The notes below the pieces were generated by a model that ran no database searches, was not told where the DNA came from, and saw nothing but the letters and a program-made list of their open reading frames with translations. Shown here piece by piece: positions 9,253 to 18,718 of a stretch of 64,000 nucleotides of DNA. A program made the position numbers and the translations under genes. The stretch covers positions 394,211 to 458,210 of the forward strand of contig NZ_BNAS01000005.1 of assembly GCF_014653785.1 (NCBI RefSeq). Direction: 5' to 3'. Origin of the DNA: Promicromonospora soli (GTDB taxonomy: Bacteria > Actinomycetota > Actinomycetes > Actinomycetales > Cellulomonadaceae). The stretch's first letter is position 1. The number at the start of each line of letters is the position of its first letter.

Positions 9253-10407
9253 TTACTCCTGAGTTGTGCTGGGGGGCCTGACGCCGGTCCTGCCGTCCGA
9301 GGTACCGGTCGGCGCGGCGTGCAGGAAAAGCCTGCCACACACGCGACCGACCTGTGCGCCGCCCGGGAGGTGGGCCGGGCCCTGACCGCTCCAGGACACG
9401 ACCAGCGCGTCGAGCGCGTCGACGTGCCGCGTGGTGGTGTCCGTGGGCCGGCACCCGATCGCGAGCGCGGCCAGCCGCAGGGCACGACGCCGGAGCGCCG
9501 GGTGCGCCCGCTCCAGGACCTCGACGTCGAGGACGTGCTCGGCAGGGTCCCCCGCCGCCATGTCCGGATCGGTCACGCGGGCCTGCTCGAGCAGCTCCGC
9601 GGCGAGGGCGTCGAGCAGATCCGCGTCGTCGCGCAGCTGGTCCGCGCTGCGCCCGAGGGCCTCGACGATGCCGGGACCCAGCGTCTCCTCGAGCACGGGC
9701 AGCACCCGTCCCCGCACCTGCGAGCGCAGCGGCGTGAACGCCCCTTCGCGGGTCGGGCCTGCCCCCTCGCGGGTCGAGCCTGTCGAGACCTCGCCGTCGT
9801 CGGGCAGCAGGTTCGTCGGGTCCGTCCAGAACTCCAGGCCCGACGCCGCGCACACCGCCTCGGTCTGCGCGCGCCGCAGCCCCAGGAACGGCCGGCGGAA
9901 GATCCCCCGCTCGCGCGGCATGCCGGCAAGCGACCGGGCGCCCGCGCCCCGCGCGAGCCCGAGCAGCACCTGCTCCGCCTGGTCGTCGAGTGTGTGCCCG
10001 AGCAGCACCAGCGCGGCCCCGGTCTCCCCGGCGACCGCCGCCAGCGCGCTGTACCGGGCATCCCGAGCGGCGGCCTCGGGACCTCCGCCGTCGAACCATT
10101 CGGCGCGCCGGACCACGACCGGGTCGAGGCCAAGGGACCGGCACTGCTCGGCCGCCCGCTCGGCGACCTCGGCCGATCCGGCCTGGAGCCCGTGGTCCAC
10201 GACCACCGCGCCCGCCCGCACGCCGTGCCCGCGCGACCGGACCGAGCGGCCGACGCGCCGGGCCTCGAACGCCACCGACGCCGCGAGCGCGAGGCTGTCC
10301 GCGCCGCCGGAGCAGGCGACCAGGACCAGGTCGTCCGGGCCCAGCCCGGCCAGCACCCCCCGCACCGCGTTCCGAGCCGCGGCGACGGCGGGTTCGACAC
10401 GGGCCAC
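9253..10407 (-). CDS. tilS: tRNA(Ile)-lysidine synthetase, with an in-frame repeat insertion
   Basis: Modifies C34 of the AUA-reading tRNA-Ile to lysidine using ATP. The N-terminal PP-loop motif [10 protein letters not shown], the [10 protein letters not shown] stretch, [19 protein letters not shown] and the FWTDPTN motif identify it. Directly after DPTN the usual short loop to the LP-x-LE segment is lengthened by about 20 residues ([17 protein letters not shown]). This insert is encoded by two related units, one of which contains the dispersed GGTCGAGCCTGTCGAGACC repeat (9771-9790). The GTG at 10407 is chosen because it fits the family N-terminus and has a G-rich box upstream; longer in-frame starts exist up to 10521. 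The C-terminal domain is short. Confidence 0.9.
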   Translation of the reverse strand: MARVEPAVAAARNAVRGVLAGLGPDDLVLVACSGGADSLALAASVAFEARRVGRSVRSRGHGVRAGAVVVDHGLQAGSAEVAERAAEQCRSLGLDPVVVRRAEWFDGGGPEAAARDARYSALAAVAGETGAALVLLGHTLDDQAEQVLLGLARGAGARSLAGMPRERGIFRRPFLGLRRAQTEAVCAASGLEFWTDPTNLLPDDGEVSTGSTREGAGPTREGAFTPLRSQVRGRVLPVLEETLGPGIVEALGRSADQLRDDADLLDALAAELLEQARVTDPDMAAGDPAEHVLDVEVLERAHPALRRRALRLAALAIGCRPTDTTTRHVDALDALVVSWSGQGPAHLPGGAQVGRVCGRLFLHAAPTGTSDGRTGVRPPSTTQE

Positions 10408-10486
10408 GGTCAGGCGCCCCCGGTGTGGGGCGGCGCCGACGGCGACAGCAGCGCCAGCAGCGACACCGGCACCCCGCACACCGTCG

Positions 10487-11575
10487 TCATCCGTGTACCC
10501 GGCGCACCCAGGCGCGCGCATCGGCGATCTCCCGGGCGGTCGGCAGGTTCTCGGGGGCCGCCCACACGGCGTTGAGCCCGTCGCGTCCCACGGTCCGCTC
10601 CACGGTCCGTACGAACACGGCCCCGTCGCGGTACTGCGCGAGCTTGGCGTCCATGCCGAGCAGCTTCTGCACCACGATGTCGAAGGTGTTGCGCCCCTCG
10701 CCGTCGCGCCGCCGCTCGAACCGCGCCCGGATGCGGCGCACGGACGGCACCACGCGCGGTCCGACGGCGTCCATCATCACGTCCGCGTGCCCCTCCAGGA
10801 GGGCCATGACCGCGGTGATGTCGGCGAGCTCGGACTTCTGCTCGTGCGTGAGCATGCCGTCGATGATGGTGCCGCCGTCGCCGCGCAGTGCGTCGAACAC
10901 GCTTCGCCCGATCATCACTATCTTCTTGTCGAACCGGGCCTTCGCCAGCTCCGCGGACGTCCGGGCCATGCTCACGACCAGGCCCCGCGTGCGGCCGCTG
11001 AGGTGCCCGGAGAGCCAGGGCGCTGCGGTGAACTGCAGGGCGTGCGTCTGTTCGTGCAGGCAGACCCACAGCCGGAAGTCCCGCACCGGGACGCGCAGCG
11101 CGCGCTCCGCCTGCAGCACGTTGGGCGCGACGAGGAGCAGCCGGCCGGGCCCGGAGTACGGGTCGAACTGCCCCAGCACCCGGCCGCTGAGCAACGCCAG
11201 GACTGCCCCGATCTCGGCGGCGCCGGCCAGCTGGGCGCCGGGCGAGATGGCGCTCTTGGACACCTGGGCGACGACCGCACCGATCCCGTCCGTCATGACC
11301 GCCATGGACTGCGTGTTCGCGCGGGCCCAGGTCGCGCGGTCCACGACCGCCACCGGGCTCAGCGCGCCGCCACCACCCTCGCCCCACGGCCCCGGCGACA
11401 TGCGCGTGGTCTCCAGCACGTGCCCGACGGCGTCGCCCGCCGCCGCCCGCAGGCCACCTACCAGCGCGTCGAGCTCGTCGCGGGGCGCCTGCGGCCCGGG
11501 CGCGGCGAGGCGCGCCGCGATCTGCGCCGCCGCTGACCAGTCGACGACCTGTGGGGCTGTGGAGGCTTGTGTCAC
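10487..11575 (-). CDS. Zinc-dependent metalloprotease-like protein (DUF2342, F420-associated)
   Basis: A 362-residue zincin-like protein of the actinobacterial DUF2342 family, also described as 'coenzyme F420 biosynthesis associated'. The putative metal motif HEQTH occurs in [11 protein letters not shown], with a distal [19 protein letters not shown] segment that is the most conserved part of the family. No signal peptide is visible and the substrate is unknown. It is followed by tilS, the arrangement found in many actinobacteria. The GTG start is preceded by TACCGT six bases upstream, so the transcript is probably leaderless. Confidence 0.88.
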   Translation of the reverse strand: MTQASTAPQVVDWSAAAQIAARLAAPGPQAPRDELDALVGGLRAAAGDAVGHVLETTRMSPGPWGEGGGGALSPVAVVDRATWARANTQSMAVMTDGIGAVVAQVSKSAISPGAQLAGAAEIGAVLALLSGRVLGQFDPYSGPGRLLLVAPNVLQAERALRVPVRDFRLWVCLHEQTHALQFTAAPWLSGHLSGRTRGLVVSMARTSAELAKARFDKKIVMIGRSVFDALRGDGGTIIDGMLTHEQKSELADITAVMALLEGHADVMMDAVGPRVVPSVRRIRARFERRRDGEGRNTFDIVVQKLLGMDAKLAQYRDGAVFVRTVERTVGRDGLNAVWAAPENLPTAREIADARAWVRRVHG

Positions 11576-11581
11576 CGGACC

Positions 11582-11587
11582 ACGGTA
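11582..11587 (-). promoter_or_regulatory. -10 box for leaderless DUF2342 gene
   Basis: On the minus strand TACCGT lies six bases before the GTG start. This spacing matches the TANNNT box of leaderless actinobacterial transcripts. Predicted from sequence only. Confidence 0.5.
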
Positions 11588-11608
11588 ACCGTCGCGGGTA
11601 GCGGTCCG

Positions 11609-13060
11609 TCAGCCCTGGGTCGAGTACGCCGCGAGGTCGCCGACAAAGCTGTCGAAGATCCAGGTGGCGCCCACGGACCTGTCGGCCGGGATGGAATCGG
11701 CAAGGACCGTGAAGACGAGCAGGCGCTCGTCGGCGGTGACCACGGTCCCGGAGAGAGCGCGCACCCTGGGGAGGCTGCCGGTCTTGGCGCGCGCCAGGCC
11801 CTCGGCCGCGTTCGGGCGGGCGAACCGTCCGAGGCTGCTGTCGAGCGTCCCCGACAGGCCCGCGATCGGCATGCCGACGGCCTCGCTGCGCAGCTCCGGA
11901 TGGGCCGGGTCGACCATGACGCCGAGCAGGTCCACCAGCTGCTGCGCGCTCAGGTACGAGCCGTCCCCGAGGCCTGAGCAGTCCCGCAGGCGCGCGCCAG
12001 TCATGTCGACGCCGAGCCGCTTCGCGCTCGCGATGACGGCCTGCGTGGCGCCGTCGTTGGAGCCGGGCAGGCCGGCGTCCACCGCGACGAGGCGCCCGAG
12101 GACCTCGGTGATCGTGTTGTCGGAGTACTGCATGGCGAACTCGACGACCTCCGCGAGCGGTGCGGAGCTGACCTGGCCGAGCACTCGTGCGTCGTCGGGG
12201 GCGGTCGCGTCGACCACGGCGCCGGCGGTCTTGAGGCCCTGGTCCTCGAGAGCCGCGGAGAAGGCCTCGGCGGCGTACTTGCCGGGGGCGGACGCCCGAG
12301 GGCCGTTGTCGCTGTAGCCGTCGGAAAGCAGGCCGACGTTGATCCCGACGGACGAGACCGGCGCGATGTAGCCCGCCGCGATGTCGGGGCTGGCGACCGT
12401 CGGGGCGATGTCGTCGCCCGTGAAGAGCGTGTCGTCGAGCGCGACCCGTACCTCTGTGGCGCCGGTCACCTTGATCTTCGAGGCGACCTGCTGCGCGAGA
12501 TCGGCAAGTCCGGCCCTGCCGTTAACCGCGTTTGGGTTTCCCTTGCCCGCGGACAGCATCATGTCGCCGCCGCCGACCAGGACCACCGTGTTGTCGTCCA
12601 CGAGGACGGCCTTGGTCTCGAGGGTCGTGCTCGCGATGGACGACGAGAGCGCGGCGACGCCGGTGAAGAGCTTCTGCGTGGACGCGGGGGTCATGAGCTT
12701 GTCCGGGCTCGACGAGCCGAGCACCTCGCCCGACTCCCCGTCGGCGACCACGACACCCAGGCGCGAGCCCAGCCGCTTGTCGCCGGCCAGGTCGCTCACC
12801 AGGCGCTGGATCTCAACGCTGTTCGGCACCGGCGCGTCGCCCGGGAGGCCCTCCAGGAGCGCGACGGGCGCAGGCCCGTCGACGGCGCCGGGGGCGGTCG
12901 GGAAGGGGCTGGGCTCGGGCCAGGGGTCGGCCATGGTGAGCATGCCGGGTACGACGTCGTACGCGTCGGCGACGAGGTACCCACCGAACATTGCGACGAC
13001 CGCGGTGATGGCGGCGCCGGAGCGCAACCCCCACTCCATGGGCATCCTCTCGATCGTCAT
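11609..13060 (-). CDS. dacB: D-alanyl-D-alanine carboxypeptidase/endopeptidase (PBP4, S13)
   Basis: Low-molecular-weight penicillin-binding protein acting on peptidoglycan outside the membrane. A single N-terminal membrane segment (about residues 10-35, GAAITAVVAMFGGYLVA) serves as signal or anchor. Active-site motifs of the S13 family are visible: TPASTQKLFTG (SxxK), YSDNTITE (SxN) and RAKTGSLP (KTG). Length 483. The ATG at 13060 is preferred to upstream starts (up to 13135) because it places the membrane segment normally; a TATGGC box lies six bases before it. It is divergent from ppa across 257 bases and adjacent to the tilS cluster, as in many actinobacteria. Confidence 0.92.
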   Translation of the reverse strand: MTIERMPMEWGLRSGAAITAVVAMFGGYLVADAYDVVPGMLTMADPWPEPSPFPTAPGAVDGPAPVALLEGLPGDAPVPNSVEIQRLVSDLAGDKRLGSRLGVVVADGESGEVLGSSSPDKLMTPASTQKLFTGVAALSSSIASTTLETKAVLVDDNTVVLVGGGDMMLSAGKGNPNAVNGRAGLADLAQQVASKIKVTGATEVRVALDDTLFTGDDIAPTVASPDIAAGYIAPVSSVGINVGLLSDGYSDNGPRASAPGKYAAEAFSAALEDQGLKTAGAVVDATAPDDARVLGQVSSAPLAEVVEFAMQYSDNTITEVLGRLVAVDAGLPGSNDGATQAVIASAKRLGVDMTGARLRDCSGLGDGSYLSAQQLVDLLGVMVDPAHPELRSEAVGMPIAGLSGTLDSSLGRFARPNAAEGLARAKTGSLPRVRALSGTVVTADERLLVFTVLADSIPADRSVGATWIFDSFVGDLAAYSTQG

Positions 13061-13317
13061 GTGAAAGCCATAGCCAACTCTAGTCGCGGCAAACCACGCG
13101 ACGTGTACGACGAGAGCGATTCGCAGGAATTTCACCCGCTCGCGGCGCGCGATCCACGCGCGCGTCGCGCACGCTGCGAATTATGCCGAATGCGGACGGT
13201 GGTTCTGACCACAGGTAACGGTCGGGACACACGACGCATGGCACACTGGACGGGCGCAAGACCGCCGTCGCGGCAAGACACTTCGGCGTCCATCATCGAG
13301 AACTGGAGCACATCGGC

Positions 13318-13818
13318 GTGGAGTTCGACGTCACGATCGAGATCCCCAAGGGTCAGCGGAACAAGTACGAGGTGGATCACGAGACCGGACGCATCCGCCT
13401 CGACCGCATGCTCTTCACCTCGACGCGCTACCCCGACGACTACGGCTTCATCGAGGGCACCCTCGGCGAGGACGGCGACCCCCTGGACGCACTGGTCCTG
13501 CTGGAGGAGCCCACCTTCCCGGGCTGTCTGATCAAGTGCCGCGCGCTCGGCATGTTCCGCATGCGCGACGAGGCCGGCGGCGACGACAAGGTGCTGTGCG
13601 TGCCGACGGGTGACCAGCGCGCCGCGTGGCGCCAGGACATCGACGACGTCTCGGACTTCCACCGCCTGGAGATCCAGCACTTCTTCGAGGTCTACAAGGA
13701 CCTCGAGCCGGGCAAGTCCGTCGAGGGCGCCCACTGGGTGGGCCGCTCCGACGCCGAGGCCGAGATCGTTCGCTCGATCCAGCGGGCCAAGGACACGGGC
13801 TACTACGACAAGCACTGA
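13318..13818 (+). CDS. ppa: Inorganic pyrophosphatase (family I)
   Basis: Soluble Mg-dependent enzyme hydrolysing pyrophosphate to two phosphates, which pulls biosynthetic reactions forward. The 166-residue protein shows the family signature [10 protein letters not shown], the N-terminal [16 protein letters not shown] and the metal-binding [14 protein letters not shown] region. It has a GTG start with a GGAG about 12 bases upstream. It is monocistronic, bounded by a convergent terminator hairpin on the right. Confidence 0.96.
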   Translation: MEFDVTIEIPKGQRNKYEVDHETGRIRLDRMLFTSTRYPDDYGFIEGTLGEDGDPLDALVLLEEPTFPGCLIKCRALGMFRMRDEAGGDDKVLCVPTGDQRAAWRQDIDDVSDFHRLEIQHFFEVYKDLEPGKSVEGAHWVGRSDAEAEIVRSIQRAKDTGYYDKH

Positions 13819-13820
13819 GG

Positions 13821-13875
13821 CCTGAGTCGGCGAAGTAGAACTATCTCGCCCCCAGTTCTACGTAGCCGGCTCAGG
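13821..13875. terminator. Bidirectional terminator hairpin between ppa and the NlpC/P60 gene
   Basis: Arms at 13821-13842 and 13854-13875 pair with 19 of 22 positions matching (CCTGAGTCGGCGAAGTAGAA against its near reverse complement). The loop is 11 bases. The inner part GAAGTAGAACT recurs in two other convergent terminators of this window. The stop codon of the NlpC/P60 gene lies inside the right arm. Confidence 0.75.
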
Positions 13876-15232
13876 GGCGGCCCGCGTAGGGCATCGCGCC
13901 GGAGAGCCGCAGCGGGTTCTCCGACAGCGGTTGCCCCGGCAGCGTCGCCTCGATCATCATGCCGCCGCCCGTGTACATGGCGACGTGATAGATCGACGCC
14001 GGGTCGCTCGGGTTGGAGCCGTAGAAGATGAGGTCCCCGGGCCGCAGCGACCCGTAGTCCACCTTGCCGACGGCCAGGTACTGCGACCTGGACGTGCGCG
14101 TGATGTTCACGCCCTGGCTCACCCACGACATCATCGTCAGGCCCGAGCAGTCGTAGGCCGACGGGCCCGCCGCACCGAGCCGGTACGGCGCCCCGAGCTT
14201 GGTCCGCGCCCAGGCCACCGCGCCCAGGCCCAGGCTCTCCGACCCGACGGTCACGCCCGACGTGGGCGGGCCGACGGGCGGCGCGGGCTCCGGTGCGGGC
14301 GGGGGCTCCGGTGCAGGCGCGGGCACGCCGCCCGAGTCGCCCTCCTCGGCATCCGGCTTCTCCAGCTCCTGCGAGCGGTCTTCGGCGGGAGCCACGACCG
14401 CCACCGAGTCCCGGGCCGCCCGCTGCCGTTCGAGCGCCGCCCTGGCCGCCGCCTCACGCGCGGCCTCGACGGCGGCTGCGCGCGCAGCCTCCCGATCCTG
14501 CTCTATCTGGACGCTGGTCTGGCGCAGGTGTGCGAGCCGCTCCAGCAGGGCCATCCGCTCCAACTCGGCGGCCCGGGTGCGCGCTTCGAGGGCGGCCGCA
14601 GCGGTCCGGGCGGCGTCCAGCGCGGCCTCGGCCTGCTCGGCCGCAGCGTCGAGCGCCTTCTTCGCGGCGGTCCACCGGGCGTCCGCGGACTCCGAGGAGG
14701 CGCGCGCGTCCTGGTACTCGGCAAGGGCCCCGGCCACCTTGCGCTGCACCGCACGCTCAGCGGTGCTGCGTCCCACCAGGTCGGGAACGGAGTCCGCCCC
14801 GAAGGCGACGCCGAGCGGCCCCATGTCGGCGTCGCGCGCCGAGACCCGGTACACCTCGGCCAGGCTCGTCCGCGCCGCCGTCTCGCCCTTGCGCGCCTTC
14901 TCGGCGGCGGACCGGGCCGCGGCCACCTCCTGCTCGGCCTGCTCGACGGCCTGCTGCGCCTCGGCGTAGTCAGCCGCCGAGACCTGCACGCGGACCTGTG
15001 CCGCCTCGAGCTCCGAGCGGAGCGCGACGAGCGCGGACTCCGCCTGCCGTACGTCGAGGGTCCCGGCCTCGACCGCGTCCCGGGCCGCCCGGGCATCCTC
15101 GACGGTGGGCGGATCGGCGGGCTGGTCTGCCTCAGCGCTCGGGCCCCACGGGAGCACCAGGCCGAGTGCGAGAACCCCGGCGCCGAGCGCACGGAGCGCC
15201 AGCACCATGCCGTGGCCATGTCGAGCTGCCAT
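13871..15232 (-). CDS. Secreted NlpC/P60 peptidoglycan hydrolase with coiled-coil N-terminus
   Basis: A 453-residue exported cell-wall hydrolase. A signal peptide (residues about 1-35, ALRALGAGVLALGLVLPWG) is followed by a long Ala/Glu/Arg-rich coiled coil (about residues 45-300), a Pro-rich linker (about 315-350), and a C-terminal NlpC/P60 domain. The catalytic Cys is in YDCSGLTMMSW and the His in IYHVAMYTG. The build resembles RipA/Cgl-type gamma-D-glutamyl-meso-diaminopimelate endopeptidases that split daughter cells, but the exact role is inference. The ATG at 15232 has a strong AAGGGGG six bases upstream. Confidence 0.92.
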   Translation of the reverse strand: MAARHGHGMVLALRALGAGVLALGLVLPWGPSAEADQPADPPTVEDARAARDAVEAGTLDVRQAESALVALRSELEAAQVRVQVSAADYAEAQQAVEQAEQEVAAARSAAEKARKGETAARTSLAEVYRVSARDADMGPLGVAFGADSVPDLVGRSTAERAVQRKVAGALAEYQDARASSESADARWTAAKKALDAAAEQAEAALDAARTAAAALEARTRAAELERMALLERLAHLRQTSVQIEQDREAARAAAVEAAREAAARAALERQRAARDSVAVVAPAEDRSQELEKPDAEEGDSGGVPAPAPEPPPAPEPAPPVGPPTSGVTVGSESLGLGAVAWARTKLGAPYRLGAAGPSAYDCSGLTMMSWVSQGVNITRTSRSQYLAVGKVDYGSLRPGDLIFYGSNPSDPASIYHVAMYTGGGMMIEATLPGQPLSENPLRLSGAMPYAGRP

Positions 15233-15620
15233 GATCCCCCTTTCGATCCGCGCACCACCGGCGTGTCGCCTTGCGCAGATCCTGCGAACCACTCCGAGAT
15301 ACTGGTCCAAATGTGCCCCGGGCATCCGAATGGCGCATCCGGAAAGATCCGTCGTCGTGCCAATTCACCCCCATGTCACCCCTCGCGCGTCTCGCATCGT
15401 GGTCTCGCAGTGCAAGACGCCGGTTCCGCCCACGCGCGGCGCGGGTTACGGTCCGAGGCATGAGTCGTCGAATGTGCCACTGACAACCAGCCGCACGTTC
15501 GCCTGCCCACGACCGGCCCGAGCCCATCGACGGACCTCGCCGCGCGATCTGCGGACCACTGCGCACATGCCCACGAGGCAAGCCAGTACCGAGCACACCA
15601 CCCCGAGCCGCAGGAGCGAC
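15233..15620. other. 388-bp divergent intergenic region before metX
   Basis: No gene of normal size is visible here. It must hold promoters for the NlpC/P60 gene (leftward) and metX (rightward). It contains a seven-codon upstream ORF at 15460-15483 with its own -10-like box. I could not build a convincing SAM riboswitch fold by eye. Confidence 0.5.
15447..15483 (+). promoter_or_regulatory. Putative leaderless leader peptide MSRRMCH upstream of metX
   Basis: TACGGT at 15447-15452 is followed seven bases later by ATG and a seven-codon ORF (M S R R M C H, stop at 15481-15483). It contains one Cys codon and a second Met codon. It ends 137 bases before metX. Short leaderless Cys-containing ORFs that sense charged tRNA-Cys are known upstream of sulfur genes in mycobacteria. 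That this one works the same way is inference. Confidence 0.35.
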
Positions 15621-16931
15621 ATGGCCATCCACACCCCGTCAGCCGCCCACGCCGGTCGCACGGCACCCGCCCCGGTCCACGAGGTCCGCGTCCCTTTCCC
15701 GGCCGCGGCAGCCCCGGCCGCGGCAGCCCCGACGGCGACCGCGGCGTCCGGCAGCGAGGTCGGCAGCAGCGGCGTCACCGCGCCGTCGCGCTCTCGGAGC
15801 AAGCCGCCGGTTCCCGTGAGCGGTGCGTGGCGGGAGGGCGACGACCCCGGGCGCCGGCAGTTCGCCGATGTCGGCTCGTTCAACCTGGAGGCCGGCGGGT
15901 ACCTGCCCTCCGTGCGCGTGGCCTACGAGACGTGGGGCACCCTGAACGCCACCGGCTCCAACGCCGTGCTGGTCCTGCACGCACTCACCGGCGACTCCCA
16001 CGTGACCGGCGAGGCCGGGCCCGGGCACGTGACCGACGGGTGGTGGGCGGAGATGGTCGGCCCGGGCAGGCCCATCGACACCGACCGGTACTTCGTCGTG
16101 GCGCCCAACGCGCTCGGCGGCTGCCAGGGCACGACGGGGCCGTCGTCGACGGCGCAGGACGGGCGCCCGTGGGGCGGCCGCTTCCCGTACATCACCACCC
16201 GCGACCAGGTCGCCGTCGAGATCGCGCTGACCCGGGAGCTCGGGATCCGGTCCTGGGAGCTCGTGATCGGCGCGTCGATGGGCGGGCTCCGCGTGCTCGA
16301 GTGGGCGCTGCTCGGGCCCGAGGCCGGCGTCGAGGTGCGCAACCTCGGCGCGATCGCTACGACCGCGCAGACCGGCGGGGACCAGATCGCGTGGGCGCAC
16401 CCGCAGCTCGCCGCGATCCGTGTGGACCCGCGCTTCCGCGACGGCGACTACTACGACGCGTCCGCCGACGACGGCCCGCACAACGGCCTGGGCATCGCGC
16501 GGCAGATCGCGCACACGACGTACCGCACGGGCTACGAGCTGGACCAGCGCTTCGGGCGGCTGCCGCAGGGCGGCGAGGACCCGTTCGCGGGCGGCCGGTT
16601 CGCCGTGCAGTCCTACCTCGAGCACCACGGCGACAAGCTGGCCCGCCGGTTCGACGCCAACTCCTACGTGGTGCTCACCGAGTCGATGCTCTCGCACGAC
16701 CTGGGCCGCGACCGAGGCGGCGTCGAGGCCGCGCTCAGCCAGATCACCGCCCGGACCCTGGTGGTGGCCGTGGACAGCGACCGGCTGTTCCCGCCCACGC
16801 AGTCCGCGCGGCTCGCGCAGTGGATCCCGGGGGCGGAGTCGCTGCGGATCGTGACGAGCGACGTGGGCCACGACGGGTTCCTGGTCGAGGCCGACCAGAT
16901 CGGCCCGATGGTCAGTGAGTTCCTCGGGTAA
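15621..16931 (+). CDS. metX: Homoserine O-acetyltransferase
   Basis: Acetylates homoserine as the first committed step of methionine synthesis. Alpha/beta-hydrolase fold: LVLHALTGDSHV, the nucleophile elbow GASMGGLRVLEW with catalytic Ser, the acid in VVAVDSDRLFPP, and the His in VGHDGFL; NALGGCQGTTGP is the family oxyanion-loop signature. At 436 residues it is longer than typical MetX (about 375) because of about 60 Ala/Pro/Ser-rich N-terminal residues, partly encoded by a tandem 15-base repeat (15707-15736). The ATG at 15621 has AGGAGCGAC directly upstream, which supports this start. No metY is adjacent. Confidence 0.95.
   Translation: MAIHTPSAAHAGRTAPAPVHEVRVPFPAAAAPAAAAPTATAASGSEVGSSGVTAPSRSRSKPPVPVSGAWREGDDPGRRQFADVGSFNLEAGGYLPSVRVAYETWGTLNATGSNAVLVLHALTGDSHVTGEAGPGHVTDGWWAEMVGPGRPIDTDRYFVVAPNALGGCQGTTGPSSTAQDGRPWGGRFPYITTRDQVAVEIALTRELGIRSWELVIGASMGGLRVLEWALLGPEAGVEVRNLGAIATTAQTGGDQIAWAHPQLAAIRVDPRFRDGDYYDASADDGPHNGLGIARQIAHTTYRTGYELDQRFGRLPQGGEDPFAGGRFAVQSYLEHHGDKLARRFDANSYVVLTESMLSHDLGRDRGGVEAALSQITARTLVVAVDSDRLFPPTQSARLAQWIPGAESLRIVTSDVGHDGFLVEADQIGPMVSEFLG
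15707..15736 (+). repeat. Two tandem 15-bp units in the metX N-terminal extension
   Basis: The unit GCCGCGGCAGCCCCG occurs twice head to tail and encodes an Ala/Pro run before the conserved MetX domain. It is a likely site of slippage-driven length change. Confidence 0.7.
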
Positions 16932-16959
16932 CCAACCTGCGGACCGCGGGTCCCAGGTC

Positions 16960-16965
16960 TAGCGT
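16960..16965 (+). promoter_or_regulatory. -10 box for leaderless VOC gene
   Basis: TAGCGT lies six bases before the ATG at 16972, and no ribosome binding site is visible. This is the TANNNT spacing of leaderless transcripts. Confidence 0.5.
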
Positions 16966-16971
16966 GACCGT

Positions 16972-17400
16972 ATGGCAAAGCTCAATCCATACCTCAGCTT
17001 CAAGTCCGAGACCAAGGACGCCCTGGACTTCTACCAGTCCGTGCTCGGCGGCACGCTCGACGTCAGGACGTTCGGGGAGAACCCGATGGAGGGGATGCCC
17101 ACGCCCGACGAGGACAAGGACCTCGTCATGCACGGGCAGCTCGACGCCCCGGGCGACCTCACGATCATGGCGGCGGACACGCCTTCGTTCATGGGTGAGT
17201 ACGTGGCCCCCTCGAGCGGTGTGACCGTCGCGCTGACGGGCGGCCCCGAGGACCACGAGTACATCAAGGGCGCCTTCGAGAAGCTGTCCGACGGCGCGAC
17301 GCCGGGCCAGGCCTTCGAGCTCGCCCCCTGGGGCGACTACTACGGGGCGCTCACGGACAAGTTCGGCGTCTCCTGGATGTTCGACGTCGGCACCGAGTGA
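16972..17400 (+). CDS. VOC family protein (PhnB-like glyoxalase fold)
   Basis: A 142-residue soluble protein of the vicinal-oxygen-chelate superfamily, PhnB/DUF1338-like branch. It begins with the typical NPYLSFKSETKDALDFYQSVLGG and ends with APWGDYYGALTDKFGVSWMF. Members bind a small ligand or metal; many are of unknown function, and nothing here fixes the substrate. It is probably transcribed from its own leaderless promoter after metX. Confidence 0.88.
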   Translation: MAKLNPYLSFKSETKDALDFYQSVLGGTLDVRTFGENPMEGMPTPDEDKDLVMHGQLDAPGDLTIMAADTPSFMGEYVAPSSGVTVALTGGPEDHEYIKGAFEKLSDGATPGQAFELAPWGDYYGALTDKFGVSWMFDVGTE

Positions 17401-17491
17401 CCGGCGGTACGCCCTTTCGTTACTGAACCCGTCTCCAGTAGCCTTCGTCGAGCTGATCATCGCTGATCAGGCCGACGAAGAGGAGCGTTCA

Positions 17492-18718
17492 GTGACACAT
17501 CGCCGTGCACTCGCCATCCTGGCCACACTCGGCTTCGTGACGTCCGGGGCGGTCGCCGCGTCCACCCCGGCCCAGGCCGATCTGCCCGCCCAGGAGGTCC
17601 TGTTCGTCGCGAACAACTGGGACGGAACGGCCTCCGTGCTGTCGTCGGGCGCCGACCTCACGCCGGTCGGGCAGGTCGACGTGATCCCCGACCGCGCCGA
17701 ACGCCTGCGCGAGATCTACCGCGACCCGATCCGGCTGGCGGCCTTCCTCGTCATCCGGGAGACCGTGGGCGAGGGCCACGACCAGTTCGCGGACGACATG
17801 TACACGACGCGTGACGGCTCGTCCCTCGTGGTGTCGCGGCCGAGCTTCGCCGACGTCGTCTCCATCAGCCTCGCCACCGGAGAGGTGGAGTGGCGGTTCC
17901 CGGTGGCCGGCCTCCGGGCCGACCACATGTCCGTGTCGCCGGACGGGACGCAGGTCGCCGTCTCGGCGTCGACCGGCAACCGGGTGCACGTGCTGGACAT
18001 CGAGAACGGCGTCGAGGCCGGCTCGTTCCCCACGGGCGACAAGCCGCACGAGAACATCTACACGTCCGACGGCCTGATCTGGAACATGTCGATCGGCGAG
18101 GTGAACAACGACCTCGACGACCCCGCGCTCGACTTCCTCAAGGGCGACCGCGTCATCACCGTCGCCGACGCTGAGACGTTCGAGGTGGTGCGCGAGATCG
18201 ACATGCGCGACCGGCTCGACGACGCCGGACTGGGCCGGCTGTCCGACGCCGTCCGCCCCGCCACGTTCAGCCCGGACGAGTCGAAGCTGTACTTCCAGGT
18301 GTCGTTCTTCGGCGGGTTCCTGGAGTACGACGTCGAGAGCGACCGCATCACGCGGGTCAAGACGCTGCCGAGCGTGTTCGACGGCCGCCGCTCCGACATG
18401 GTCAACGACTCACGCCACCACGGCCTGACCATGCAGCCCACCGGCGAGCACCTGTGCGTCGCCGGGACCATGGACGACTACGCGATGGTCGTGGACCGGG
18501 CGACGCTCGAGGAAGGTCCCTTGATCGACGTCGCCAAGCCGTACTGGTCCACCGTGACCGGCGACGGCGCGGCGTGCGTCGTCTCGGAGTCCGGGGCGGA
18601 CCAGGTGACGTCCATCGACTTCGCCACCGGGCAGAAGATCACCTCGGTGCCGGTGGGCGACCACCCGCAGCGCGTGCGGCCGGGCACCGTCCCCGCCGGC
18701 TGGTCCGGGGTCGGCTAG
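17492..18718 (+). CDS. Exported YncE-like beta-propeller protein
   Basis: A 408-residue secreted protein. An N-terminal signal peptide (residues about 1-29, ending near STPAQA) is followed by repeated beta-propeller blades, e.g. HMSVSPDGTQVAVSASTGNRVHVLDIENG and ATFSPDESKLYFQVSF. This resembles the YncE/surface-antigen propeller family. Several HEN, HHG and SESGADQV segments could line a binding face, but no catalytic motif is evident. GTG start with GAGGAGCG upstream. The upstream region holds a direct repeat CTGATCA at 17453 and 17464 that could be an operator. Confidence 0.8.
   Translation: MTHRRALAILATLGFVTSGAVAASTPAQADLPAQEVLFVANNWDGTASVLSSGADLTPVGQVDVIPDRAERLREIYRDPIRLAAFLVIRETVGEGHDQFADDMYTTRDGSSLVVSRPSFADVVSISLATGEVEWRFPVAGLRADHMSVSPDGTQVAVSASTGNRVHVLDIENGVEAGSFPTGDKPHENIYTSDGLIWNMSIGEVNNDLDDPALDFLKGDRVITVADAETFEVVREIDMRDRLDDAGLGRLSDAVRPATFSPDESKLYFQVSFFGGFLEYDVESDRITRVKTLPSVFDGRRSDMVNDSRHHGLTMQPTGEHLCVAGTMDDYAMVVDRATLEEGPLIDVAKPYWSTVTGDGAACVVSESGADQVTSIDFATGQKITSVPVGDHPQRVRPGTVPAGWSGVG

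Noticed and set aside
15412..15428. 17-bp exact match (GCAAGACGCCGGTTCCG) with 49076-49092 in the glnR leader
   Set aside because: In 64 kb of strongly GC-biased DNA a single 17-bp match is close to chance, and the flanks do not agree.
15233..15620. SAM riboswitch upstream of metX
   Set aside because: No conserved SAM-I, SAM-II or SAM-IV core could be laid out by eye; a covariance-model search would be decisive.
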